Assembly: GCF_016097555.1 (NCBI RefSeq)
Contig: NC_054701.1
Span: 32,470,008-32,534,007, forward strand
Origin: Gigantopelta aegis
Taxonomy: Eukaryota > Mollusca > Gastropoda > Neomphalida > Peltospiridae
Reading direction: 5' to 3'
Length of the DNA: 64,000 bases
A program made the translations under genes and the position numbers. Position 1 is the stretch's first letter, and every line of letters begins with the position of its first letter. The notes under the pieces were generated by a model that was not told the DNA's origin, made no database searches, and saw only the letters and a list, made by a program, of their open reading frames with translations. Below are positions 45,162 to 55,431 of the stretch, in pieces.

Positions 45162-48100
45162 GTGAGTTGTGTTGTGTAAAATACAACATATACTAGAACT
45201 TGTTTGTAACCTTTTAATAATATTATAATATTATGTAACTTACTGGAACTATATCGCTGAGCTTATTTAGTTATTAGTAAATTAATGAATGAATTGTGTT
45301 TAATAATTTTGCTCAAAATTATATGTTAAATTTAGGGTCGAATCTAGCGGTAAGGCTCATATTGGCTGAATGTCGAGCGTGCGTGCGATCCGGCTACAAA
45401 AAATCGAAATATAGGCCCCTATTAGTTTCAGTGAGATCGTCTAGACTGGATACGTGTGTTTGTAAAAAGCATGCGGTTAGGCGCAATAAAATAATCGTAT
45501 ATGGTGCATATACCAAAAAGGCAAGCGGCAGACGCAACAGCCGGACCGCACGCACGCGCCGCATCCAATCTATATGAGCCTTTAGTACAGGAGGGCCGTT
45601 GACTCCCTCCCCCGTCTTGAAATAGTGTCCTTTTATATAGCTGGAGAATATCATATCTTTTTGTGCCCTGATTTTTTATTCTTACTGCCACGTACACTCC
45701 AGTTAGTTGAGACTGGTTACGGCACTCTGGGGGCGGGACGTAGCCCAGTAGTAAAGCGATCGCTTGATGCGCGGTCGGTCTAGGATTGATTCCCGTTAGT
45801 GGGCCCATAGGCTACTTTTCTGGTATAAGAAAGGCTGTTATCTTGTCTCTGGGATGCATGGTAATTGGTGCATATAAAAGATCCCTTGCTACTAATGAAA
45901 AAAATATATAACGTGTTTCCTCTCTAAGACAAATTACAAATTACCAAATATTCGACATCCAATAGCCGATAATTAATAAATCAATGTGCTCGTGTGGTGT
46001 CGTTTAACAAAACAAATTTTAACTTGTTGGTTACGGTCCTATTAATAGACGATGTTTATGACGTGTAAGATTCAGATTGTGGGTGGGATCCACTTGGCTA
46101 GTTAGCTTGAGTTGCCTCAAGTTTGGAAGACACTCCAGCTACTGGCTTACGGGATCCAGATGACTCAAGGATCCATTTGGATCGAGGGATCTGGATGGTT
46201 TGTGTGATCTACATAGCTCGTATGATCCAGTAGGTTTGTAGGGTTCAAATGGCTTGTAGCATCCAGATGGCGTGTAAAATCCAGTTGAATCTTGGGATCC
46301 AAATGTCGTGTCCATAAAATAGGAATGTCCGTTGCGTTTGCAATTGTAATACAATAATTGATATAGTTTTACTAAAATGTCCGGTGAAAATAAAGAAAGA
46401 AAGAAAAACAATAGAAGAAACAAATCTTAGACGACACGTTAATACATTGTGATGTTTTAAACAACGGCAGCGACACTTGATCTTGGAGTGAGGGAGAAAC
46501 TCCCGCTGCCCCTATTTAGGCTACTCTAACCGAACAAACGAGTACATATATTATGCACTTTCCCATATATGAAACAACACGTACAATAACTTATAATATT
46601 ACCTGTTGTTGGGCTCTGGTTGGGACGTTAAAAACATGACTGATCCATCGAGGGTGATTAGTTTTACGACTATTTGTGTCTCGGGTTAGCGTCCTTTAAA
46701 TAAGCCATATTCGTAAACACTAACTACGTTTATATCACGAAAGTAATAAAAGAAATGTTTTATTTAACGATGCACTCAACATATTTTATCTGTGGTTATA
46801 TGAGAATTAACTAGGTCTGTCCACAATATCAAATACATTGTGGATAGGCCGTGTTCATTATTGGTCGACGATTTGGTTAAGTACTGTAGAGATAATAAAA
46901 GAGGAAACTTCGATTAGCAGCAAGGATCTTGTATATGCATCATCACACACAGGATAGTACATATCACGGCGTTTGTTTACGCCAGTTGTTGAGCACTGCT
47001 TGGATCGAGAAATAGCCCAATGGACCCATCGACGGGGGTCGATCCTAGTCCAAGCGCGTATCAGACGAGCGCTTTACCCTCTCCCTCCCTCAATCTCGAA
47101 CGTGAGTCACCAAATGTTAATAAGCATTGGGATGTTTTGTTGTTGTTGATTTTTTGTGTATTTTTATTTGTTTCGGTTGTATGTTTGTGTGGGGTTTTTA
47201 AGTTGTTTCGTCATTTCTCATACTACTAAATAAAACAATACCTTTATCGAGCTGAATGTATACAGGGTTTTTTCTGTAACCATTATCCAGTTTTCCAGAA
47301 TTCAGCAACTTTTGGGCAGTCATTAAAAAAAGGTGTTGCAGTAGTGGTTGCTGATGTTAAAAGTTACAAGTATGCCTACTGGAATCAAGATGCATGTATT
47401 TTATTTTATATAAAAAACCAACATATTTACTGGTATAATCCTATGAATTTGTTTATATTAAGACCATAGTAAAGTTGGGTACTTCGCTTTTTCTGTTTCT
47501 TACACATCCTCAAAGAAAACTAGGTTTAAAAGATATATTGTTCAACTAAAACGTTTTTAGACCCTTATGTTTTTATATATAATACTAGTAGATCTTAGAG
47601 CAATAGCAATGAGTTTCGGTAGTGTAACATAATTTCAGACTGGTGTGTAAGTCATCACCGTGAAGCAGCCAGTCAGATGTCTTACAGCTGGTTGTACTTC
47701 CACATGTGGAATATTGCCGTGTGATATCACAAAACTAACACGGTGTTATCTTCAACGGGTGTGAAAGAAATCTTTAAACATTTCTAATAAAATTTTCGTA
47801 TCGGTAAACCTATTGACTGCCAACACAATGTGTTTTGTCAACAAGCACTCGTTGCTTCAGATTTTCAAATTCGACTTGGAACGATTTCAACAATTCCTTG
47901 TTCACTGCCCGAGAATCGTGATTTCGATACACCACTAGGAGAGCACTAGACACAATATAGCTCAAGGACAGCATGCTATCATGTTTCAAGCCTTCTTTTA
48001 AACTGAATCATTCACCCGTCTGTTTTGTCAGAGATAAGTGCCAAGAAAAATAAAGACAGTTTATATTCTTATCCATACAAATGTCCGGGAACATTACACC

Positions 48101-48739
48101 TGTAACGTGTTGATGACGGCGAGCGCTCTCAGATGCTAGCGATTAGTTAAGTAGATATTATAAATAGCATAGCAAACATCTTCGGGCATTCGCCCCACTG
48201 AACACGGCTTGCATAAATCTTGGGGTCCCGTTCCACGAAGCAATTTTAGCGCTAAGATCGCCTTAAGTTCATAAAGTTATGTACTTAGGTGATCTTAGCG
48301 CTAAGATCGCTTCGAGGAACGGGGCCCTGGGGCCTAATTTGTATTGCACTTCGAGATGTTAGAGATGCGAGAGTTTATAGTTAATTAGGACCCTTGCTCT
48401 ATCAGCTCGCATCTGAAACTGACAGCTCCTGTATTCTTTTAGTGGAGTTTTTCTTAGGTGGGGGGTTTTCTGGGGGTAAATAATATATATAATAATATAC
48501 TAATGTATAATAGTATACAGGGGTAGGTTTCGCTTTATTATTGTTAGGATTTTAGAGGTGCGGTTTATTATTTTGTTGGAGGGGTCCTGGTTGGTTAAAA
48601 TTTGGTGATAGTGGGATATTCTTCTTCTTCTTGGACGATTAATATTATTTTGTTTGTCCAGCGTGTCATTGCCGATCAATATTAAGCCATCCCTATACTG
48701 TATAAAGATTTGAAACTATAAATAGTTGTTGCTATCATG

Positions 48740-48792
<53 letters not shown>

Positions 48793-50401
48793 CGTGGGGC
48801 TAGCGTCATCCTGCGTGTAGAATCGCCATTTCAGGATGTTTGGCAAGTCATGTTTGTGTGTGTGTGTGTCTATTGCAGTGGGGCTGGCATCATCCTGCGT
48901 GGAAAATCGCCATTTCGGGATGTTTGGCAAGTCATGTTTGTGTGTGTGTGTCTATTGCAGTGGGGCTAGCATCATTCTGCGTGGAAGATCGCCATTTCGG
49001 GATGTTTGGCAAGTCATGTTTGTGTGTGTGTGTCTATTGCAGTGGGGCTAGCATCATCCTGCGTGGAAGATCGCCATTTCGGGATGTTTGGCAAGTCATG
49101 TCTCTGTGTGTGTGTGTCTATTGCAGTGGGGCTAGCGGCCAATCTAATTAAAATTAGCTCCACTATTACATGTGGATCTAACAGCAGCCAGTTGGAGCTC
49201 ATGTCCACCAATCCAAACCTTACTTGCAGAATCATGCCAGTGATTTGAAAATAATTTGAAAACATTCCGAATTATCCTGAGGGTATACGACATGTTTCAT
49301 GTGAATTACGAATGCCTTATTTAGACCAGTAGAACTAATTTTAATCAGATTGCTAAAAACACTGCGTAGTCTCCAAGTAACAGTTGGTCTGTAAATAATA
49401 ATTTAAATATTGACCAATTACACTTCGCCTTTTATAACGTTATTTGGGAGCATACAAATTCTAAAAATATCGGGCGAGTCTATTTTAGTGGCCGCAGTAC
49501 AGCGAACCATACCAATACGTACGGGATGGGTTATCAGTCTTCAATTTTACATTACAAATTATTTATTTATTAAAAAAACTAAAAACTAAATCAGTCTTCA
49601 GTTTTACATTACAAATTATTTATTTTATAAAATAAAACATGTTTTAAGGCATTCGTAATTCACACGAAACATGTCGTATACTCTCAGGATAATTCGGAAT
49701 GTTTTCAAATTATGTTTAAATCACTGGCATGATTCTGCAAGTAAGGTTTTGATTGGTGGACATGAGCTCCAACTGGCTGCTGTTAGATCCACATGTGATA
49801 GTGGAGTTAATTTTAATTAGATTGGCTAGCGGCATCCTGGGTGAAAAATCGTCATATCGGGACGTTTGGCAAGTCATGTTTGTGTTTGTGTCTCTATTGG
49901 AGTGGGGCTAGCGTCATTCTGCGTGGAAGATCGCCATATCGGGAAGTTTGGCGAGTCATATTTGGGATGTTTGGCAAGTCATGTTTGTGTGTGTGTCTCT
50001 ATTGCAGTGGGGCTAGCATCATCCTGCGTAGAAGATCGCCATTTCGGGAAGTTTGGCGAGTCAACTCGCTGTGAAAACGGATGTTGTGACGACATGTGCT
50101 GCCCGAAAGACATGGGGTAGGTAAACTTGGAGAACATTCATTAGCTATCTTACAATAAAACTGCTAGTATCTGTTCTGCTACTCCTTCTTCTCCACTACC
50201 ATCTCTTCGGGACGTTTGTTTTATGTGCGTGGGTTTTGGCGCGGACGAGGTATTGGAGTGGTACGTGGTAAACGGACATATGGAAAATCGATTCAGTGGT
50301 CGTTTCTATACAGGTGGTGAGGATCGCGTTATACCAGACTATTCTTCATCTACCTTCTTTTTTTTCTTCTATTCTTCTACTCTGTTTTTACCTCTTTATT
50401 A

Positions 50402-50474
<73 letters not shown>

Positions 50475-52363
50475 CAGAGACAGAGATACAGAGAGAGACA
50501 TACGCACGCATGCAGATCATCGTAGCCAGCTGATGGCACTTGGGGGAGGGAGGGGCAGTCAATTTTAATGAAGGGGACATGAATTAAGACATACGATCCA
50601 GCAGATTCCAAGGGGACATCCTTTTTAACGTGTTCAGGGGGGCGATCGCTATGACACACCAATGTCTTTCTCGTTCCAGCTACTGCATCACGACTGGTAT
50701 ATCAAAGGCCGTGGTATGTGTTATCATGTCTGTGGGATGGTGCATATAAAAGATCCTTTGCTACTTATGGAAAAATGGAGTGGGTTTCCAGTCTGAGACT
50801 ATATGTAAAAATTACCAATTGTTTGACATCTAATAGCTGATAGTTAATAAATCAATGTGTTCCAGTGGTGTCGTTAAACAAAACAAATTTAAAATTGATT
50901 TTGTATTCTATTTTTCAGAGTTATGCCTATGATTGGTCTCATTGCCGGGTGCATCATCGTCATCGCCATTGTGATTGGTGTAGTTATCGTCTGCGTTAAG
51001 AAATACAACCGACCTGGCCGCGTCATCACAATGCAGCCCGAAAAACCGAAAATCGTTGTGTACCACACCGGTAGGTGTCTCAGCCCAAAATGTCCCAACT
51101 GCCCAGTACGTCCTAATTATGACATCATGGGCCGAACACCATAACCAGCCCAAGATGTCCTAATTGAGACATCTTCGGCAGTGCTCGGCCCAAGATGTTC
51201 CAAGGACGTCTTGGGCCAAGATATGCCTATTTAAACGAGTTTTGGCTGCCATGTATAAAATAAAGATATTAATGCTTTAATAAAACCAGATCTTAAAGGT
51301 ACATGTACTTTCATTGAACAGTGGTGGGTTGTTTTTGTTTTGTTTGTTTTTGTGTTTGGGTTTGGGGGGTTTCGGAGGGGGGGCGGGGTAGTAAGGGAGT
51401 TGTTACAGTTACAGTTGTTAAAGTTAGTCTCGCCTGACATCACTTATTGATGCAAAATACAAACACATCTGTGCACCTACAGTTATAAATGGTTATCGGC
51501 ATGTACCTTCTAATACGCACTGGACAGAACCGTATTTAATGTGTCGACGCTGTTTAACACACGTGTGTCGATATGTTTTTAATACTTTTACGAACTAAAA
51601 TGAACAGAGGTAATTCATTTTAGTGTCTTATATTAATTAGCGACGATATGCTAAAGGATATTGAACAATGGCAAGCGACATTAAAAACTATAATCTAGCT
51701 CAGTCAGTAGAGCGTTCACCTGAGGTTCTTTGGTGGAAGGATCGAATCACCTCAGTGGATCCATTTTCTGATAGTGAATTTTCTCGTCCCAATCACTACT
51801 GATATATCAAGGTCCGTGGTCTATACTGTATACAGTAGTTGTAGTAGTAGTAGTAGTAGTAGTAGTAGTTATATTAGTAGTAGTAGTTGTTGTTGTAGTG
51901 ATGGCAGTAGTAGAAGTAGTGGTGGTGGTAGTAGTAGTAGGAGTAATTGTAGTAGTAGTTGTAGTGGCAGTAGCAGTAGTAGTAGTAGTAGCCGATGATG
52001 AATAAATCAATATGCTCGTTAAACAAAACAAACTTTATAATTTATTCCAAATGACTAAATAGTAAAAGCCTACTCGAGATTACCGCTTTAAATTTATAGT
52101 ACAGTTTCTTCGTTGGCATAGTAACATAAAATTTGTACATCAACTGTCTTTTTGTCAGTTAATGTTTCTTATCATTCTAATAGTTGCTGCAGTTGTGGTT
52201 GTGGTTGGATATGATGATGACGACGATACATTTTTATATTTATTTTACAGATCAGCAAACTGAAGACAACCAGAAACCACCCGCTTATCCTCCACCTGCC
52301 TACATGGAAATTCCTGATAGCAGCATGGAAAAGAAAGATGGCCTCCCAGCTGGAATTTACTAA
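45113..52363 (+). CDS. Shisa/VOPP1/WBP1-like (STMC6-type) single-pass membrane adaptor, 4 exons
   Basis: Predicted 140-residue type I membrane protein. Exons 45113-45161, 50008-50116, 50919-51070, 52251-52363; phases g|tg, gg|a, g|at all fit. Order: signal peptide MFKLIATLSILPLLWHVGLA; short lumenal part with six cysteines (SSC, then CENGCCDDMCCPK, i.e. C-x3-CC-x3-CC); transmembrane helix MIGLIAGCIIVIAIVIGVVI, then VCVKKYNR stop-transfer; cytosolic tail with two PPxY-type motifs (KPPAYPPPAYME) ending LPAGIY. Six Cys, one helix and PY motifs define the STMC6 group (Shisa, VOPP1, WBP1, CYYR1), which recruit WW-domain proteins such as NEDD4-type ligases. The exact orthologue is not clear; VOPP1/CYYR1-like is the best guess. 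Acceptor choice for exon 2 is complicated by upstream copies. Confidence 0.82.
45729..46022 (+). repeat. SINE, type-A
   Basis: gggggcgggacgtagcccag head; tail gtcgtttaacaaaacaaat. In intron 1 of the STMC6-like gene. Confidence 0.86.
46110..46320. repeat. ~21-bp minisatellite, GGATCCAGATGGCTCG type
   Basis: Degenerate tandem units around gggatccagatgg and cttgtag. On the minus strand the period is a multiple of three and stays open (46139-46423), giving heptad-like TGSY/YKPTGSY peptides after MFLLLFFFLSLFSPD. Coding status is unknown. Confidence 0.6.
46751..47085 (-). repeat. SINE, type-B, with a ~65-bp insert
   Basis: aaatgttttatttaacgatg to gacgggggtcgatcctag. The insert around 46801-46868 holds gtccacaatatc/attgtggatag, a small hairpin. 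Confidence 0.8.
47090..48225. other. STMC6-like gene intron 1, no element recognised
   Basis: AT-rich sequence without homology or clear repeats, up to the short MITE at 48226. Confidence 0.4.
48226..48330. mobile_element. Short MITE, GGGGCCCCGTTCC family
   Basis: ggggtcccgttccacgaagc pairs with the inverted gcttcgaggaacggggccc end. The interior has gcgctaagatcg twice. About 105 bp, almost wholly palindromic. Confidence 0.75.
48744..48789. repeat. (GT)n microsatellite
   Basis: More than 20 GT units directly before the exon-2 tandem array. Confidence 0.97.
48784..50060 (+). repeat. Tandem array of exon-2 splice-acceptor units (~82 bp, 7 units)
   Basis: Each unit runs GT-repeat, tctattgcag, tggggctagcatcatcctgc, then cgccatttcgggatgtttgg and caagtcatg. 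Units 1-4 lie at about 48784-49120. Unit 5 is split by the transposon at 49140-49824. Units 6-7 follow, and unit 7 is the start of the real exon 2. All but units 1 and 6 keep the tattgcag acceptor. Confidence 0.88.
49140..49824. mobile_element. 685-bp long-TIR transposon with exact 9-bp TSD (MULE-like)
   Basis: GCTAGCGGC flanks both ends (49131-49139, 49825-49833). The ends CAATCTAATTAAAATTA are inverted, and the arms match over about 180 bp (49140-49320 with 49644-49824) with only a few mismatches. A 9-bp duplication and long TIRs are typical of Mutator-like elements. No transposase. Confidence 0.85.
50008..50116 (+). CDS. STMC6-like gene exon 2 (Cys-rich)
   Basis: Acceptor tctctattgcag, donor gtaggt. 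Reads VGLASSCVEDRHFGKFGEST then RCENGCCDDMCCPKDMG. Its first ~50 bases and its acceptor are the last unit of the tandem array at 48784-50060. Confidence 0.78.
50409..50466. repeat. (GA)n microsatellite
   Basis: About 28 GA units between exons 2 and 3 of the STMC6-like gene. Confidence 0.97.
50663..50888 (+). repeat. SINE lacking its head, type-A
   Basis: tctttctcgttccagctact to gtcgttaaacaaaacaaatt, ending about 30 bases before exon 3 of the STMC6-like gene. Confidence 0.85.
50919..51070 (+). CDS. STMC6-like gene exon 3 (transmembrane)
   Basis: Acceptor tatttttcag, donor gtaggt. Encodes VMPMIGLIAGCIIVIAIVIG, the rest of the helix, then KKYNRPGRVITMQPEKPKIV. Codon use is more GC-rich than the flanking introns, as expected of a real exon. 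Confidence 0.88.
51692..52033 (+). repeat. SINE (second head) with internal (GTA)n expansion
   Basis: ctagctcagtcagtagagcg head, core to ggtccgtgg, then ~150 bases of gta/gtt units (51837-51990), then agccgatgatgaataaatca tail. Confidence 0.82.
52251..52363 (+). CDS. STMC6-like gene exon 4 (PY motifs, stop)
   Basis: Acceptor tattttacag. Encodes DQQTEDNQKPPAYPPPAYME and IPDSSMEKKDGLPAGIY-stop. Overlapping PPAY/PPPAY motifs are probable WW-domain ligands. AATAAA signals occur near 52610-52625, so the 3' UTR is about 260 bases. Confidence 0.88.
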
Positions 52364-53477
52364 ATACCGGAAGTGAAATTTTCACAACTAGAGTGATTTG
52401 CACAAAAATTGAATGTGAACTAATTCGTTTTAACAGTACTCAAAATGTAGTCTTGTTAATTAGGTTTTTTTTTTAAATTTTGAGTGTTAAAATAGTTTAA
52501 TTAATTAGTGAAATTCAGTCCGAAATGACTAAGACGGAATATTTATTTTAAAATAGGTGTAGCTGTGTATGTGATGTTCATTTAGTGTTGGTTGAAAATC
52601 TAAAAAAATAATAATAAAACTTAAATAAAAAAAAATTAAAAGCATATGCACTGTATATGAGGTTTTTTCTATTGAAAAAGGTATGTTTATAAAAACATAT
52701 ATATTTCATACAAGTTAAATGGCTGACATATAACAAAAGATTTTCGTTGTTGGAAATTCTGTTGGAATGCTTAAAATTCAGTAAAAAGATACGAAAGAAA
52801 TGTACCCTCTGTAAACCACTGGCAGCTTTCATTCACAGAAGAGGGACATATTATATAGGCAAGTAGGAGAGTTGTATGTCAGAACAGAAGAGTTAATTGT
52901 TTAAAAGTATTCATTACTGAACTCGTGTCACTTTTTTTTATTGTTAGGCTATCGGTCTCCGCTTTGTCACTGTTTAATGTCTGCGTTTATATTCCGAAGG
53001 GAAAAAAACAAAAACACGTTTTCCTTGAACGTGGTAACAGCTGATACGAAGACAATTCAGATTTGTTTTCTTTTGTTTGGATGAATCTCATTATACTAGT
53101 TCCGACTTATATTTGTGATCGTGTGTTTGGTCGACGTGAGATAGATGTATGCCATGTGTGTATTTGTTTTTAGGTAGGACATTGTTTGGTACAGATTAAT
53201 GACTTTATAAAATAAGCTAAATATATTATTTTGATTACACTGTATTTTTTTTAATACATTTTTCATTTACCCCGATGTGATTTACATTAAGCATTCAAAC
53301 TTTATATGTTAATGATGCCATGAAGTATTTATAGGTAGATTTTTGACAGTTTTACGTAAACTGGTAATTTGCTGTGTACATTATATATTCGGTATTTTCA
53401 TAAAATACAATGACTTTTAATATTTTTGTTGTTGTTTTTGGGGTGTTTGTTTTTGTTCTGGGTTTTTTGTTGGGTTT

Positions 53478-53479
<2 letters not shown>
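52364..53479. other. 3' UTR and flank of STMC6-like gene
   Basis: AATAAA-type signals near 52610-52625 probably end the transcript; the rest is AT-rich and featureless. Confidence 0.45.

Positions 53480-53515
<36 letters not shown>
53480..53515. repeat. Poly-T run
   Basis: About 36 T. Confidence 0.95.
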
Positions 53516-53516
<1 letters not shown>

Positions 53517-53585
53517 TTTAGTGGTTTTGTTGGGGGTTTTGGGGCGGTTTTGCTGTTGTTTAGTGGGGTTGGAGGATTGGGTATT

Positions 53586-53587
<2 letters not shown>

Positions 53588-53634
<47 letters not shown>
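53588..53634. repeat. (GT)n microsatellite
   Basis: About 23 GT units. Confidence 0.97.
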
Positions 53635-53636
<2 letters not shown>

Positions 53637-53947
53637 CAATGTGATGCTTATTCAATATATTGTTTGGTAAATAAAACTTTCATAATTTTGGACTAACAAG
53701 TAAATTGGTTGAAATAAACTGAATTTATATTTCAAGTGTCTAGAGTTCGTAGTTATTTAAATGGAAGGAAGTCTATGCCTACCGACAAATCATATTCTAA
53801 CAGTTTGTCGGGGACGGGGTCTATGTAGCTCATTAGTAAAGCACTCGCGTAAATGGTCCCTTAATTTCCTGCTTTATATTTCTCGTCTCCCTCTTCCTCT
53901 ACCCCTCTCTGTTTCTCTCTATCTCTCTCTGTTTCTCTTTCTCTCTA

Positions 53948-54242
53948 GGGCGAGACGTAGCCCAGTGGTAAAGCGCTCGCTTGATGCGCAGTCGGTTTGG
54001 GATCGATCCCCGTCGGTGGGCCCATTGGGCTATTTCTCGTTCCAGGCAGTGCACCACGACTGGTATATCAAAGGACAGTGCATATAAAAGAACCCTTGCT
54101 GTTAATCGAAAAGAGTAGCCGATGAAGTGGCGACAGCGGGTTTCCTCTCTCAATATCTGTGTGGTTCTTCACCATATGCCCGACGCCATATACCCGTAAA
54201 TAAAATGTCTTGAGTGCGTCGTTAAATAAAACATTTCCTTCC

Positions 54243-54245
<3 letters not shown>
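53948..54245 (+). repeat. SINE, type-B, well preserved
   Basis: gagacgtagcccagtggtaa, ggatcgatccccgtcggtgg, tail gtgcgtcgttaaataaaaca then ttccttcc, running into a long (CT)n. Confidence 0.93.
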
Positions 54246-54339
<94 letters not shown>

Positions 54340-54352
54340 CTCTCTCTCTCTG
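54246..54352. repeat. (CT)n microsatellite
   Basis: About 50 CT units starting in the tail of the SINE, suggesting growth from its CCTTCC end. Confidence 0.97.
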
Positions 54353-54449
54353 TTGTAGAGTAAAGAAGTAAAAACAGAGTAGAAAGATAGAAGGAAAAAA
54401 GAAGGTAGATCAAGAGTAGTCCGATATACCGCGTTCCTCGCCACTTCAG

Positions 54450-54577
54450 TATGTGTGTACTTGCGTATGTATGTGTCAGAGTGAGGTGTGTTTGTGTGTG
54501 TGTTTACGTGTGTGTGTGTGTGTGTGTGCGTGTTTGTGTTTGTATGCGTGTACGTGTGTGTGTTTATGTGTACGTGT

Positions 54578-54608
<31 letters not shown>

Positions 54609-54780
54609 CGCGTGTGTGTGTGAGTGTGTGTGTTTGTGTGTGTGTGTGTGGCTGCATGTGTATGTACGTGTCTGTGTGTGTGTGTGTGTGTGTGTTGTAT
54701 GTGTGTGTGTGTATGTATGTGTGTATTTATGTCGTGAGTGTGTGTGTGTGTGTGCGTGTGTGTGCGTGTATGTGTGTTCT
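54450..54780. repeat. Imperfect (GT)n microsatellite
   Basis: About 330 bases of GT/GTGTAT/GCGT units. Confidence 0.95.
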
Positions 54781-54857
54781 AATACTTTATCGAAGTAAAA
54801 ACAATCAAATCATTATCCGATTGTATCAAAACAATGATGGTTATCGTTTTAATGTCG

Positions 54858-55422
54858 CATCTGATTAAAATTAGCTCTACTGGTCTACCAGTAGATCTAA
54901 CAGCATTGCGTGGACTCCCATGTCCAGGTGACATTTCATCTATAAATAACAGTTTAAATATCGACCAATTACACTTCGCCTTTTATTGCGTTATACGGGA
55001 GCATACAAATTCTAAAAATATCGGGCGAGACTATTTATGCAATAGGCGAAATTGTTGGTCTATTTCAACATTAAAAAGCAGGGGAAAAGTGCAGTAATAA
55101 ACTCTGGATTGTATACTAGTATAAACAGATTGTATGGCTATACCATCACGGGGTTGTTGTTTATTTCGTCTTGAAACGAATTTTATATAAACAGATTTAT
55201 TGAAATTAGTTTTTGGCATACTTCGTAATTCACCCGAATCATTTCGTATACCCTCGGCATAATCCCGAATGTTTTCAAATTCTTTTCAAATCACTGGCAT
55301 GATTTTGCAAATAAGGTTTTGATTGGTCGAATAAAAGGTCAACTGGACATGAGCTCCAACGGGGTGCTGTTAGATCCACAGGCAATAGTAATTAACCAGT
55401 GGTGCTCATTTTAATTAGATTG
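54858..55422. mobile_element. Second copy of the 9-bp-TSD long-TIR family
   Basis: It starts catctgattaaaattagc, ends ttttaattagattg, and is flanked by TTAATGTCG (54849-54857) and TTAATGCCG (55423-55431). The interior 54940-55035 closely matches 49389-49490 of the other copy. The left arm is more diverged than in the first copy. Confidence 0.8.
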
Positions 55423-55431
55423 TTAATGCCG

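Noticed and set aside
54451-54868. Long Val/Cys-rich open frames
   Set aside because: They are translations of the (GT)n microsatellite; no codon bias or homology.
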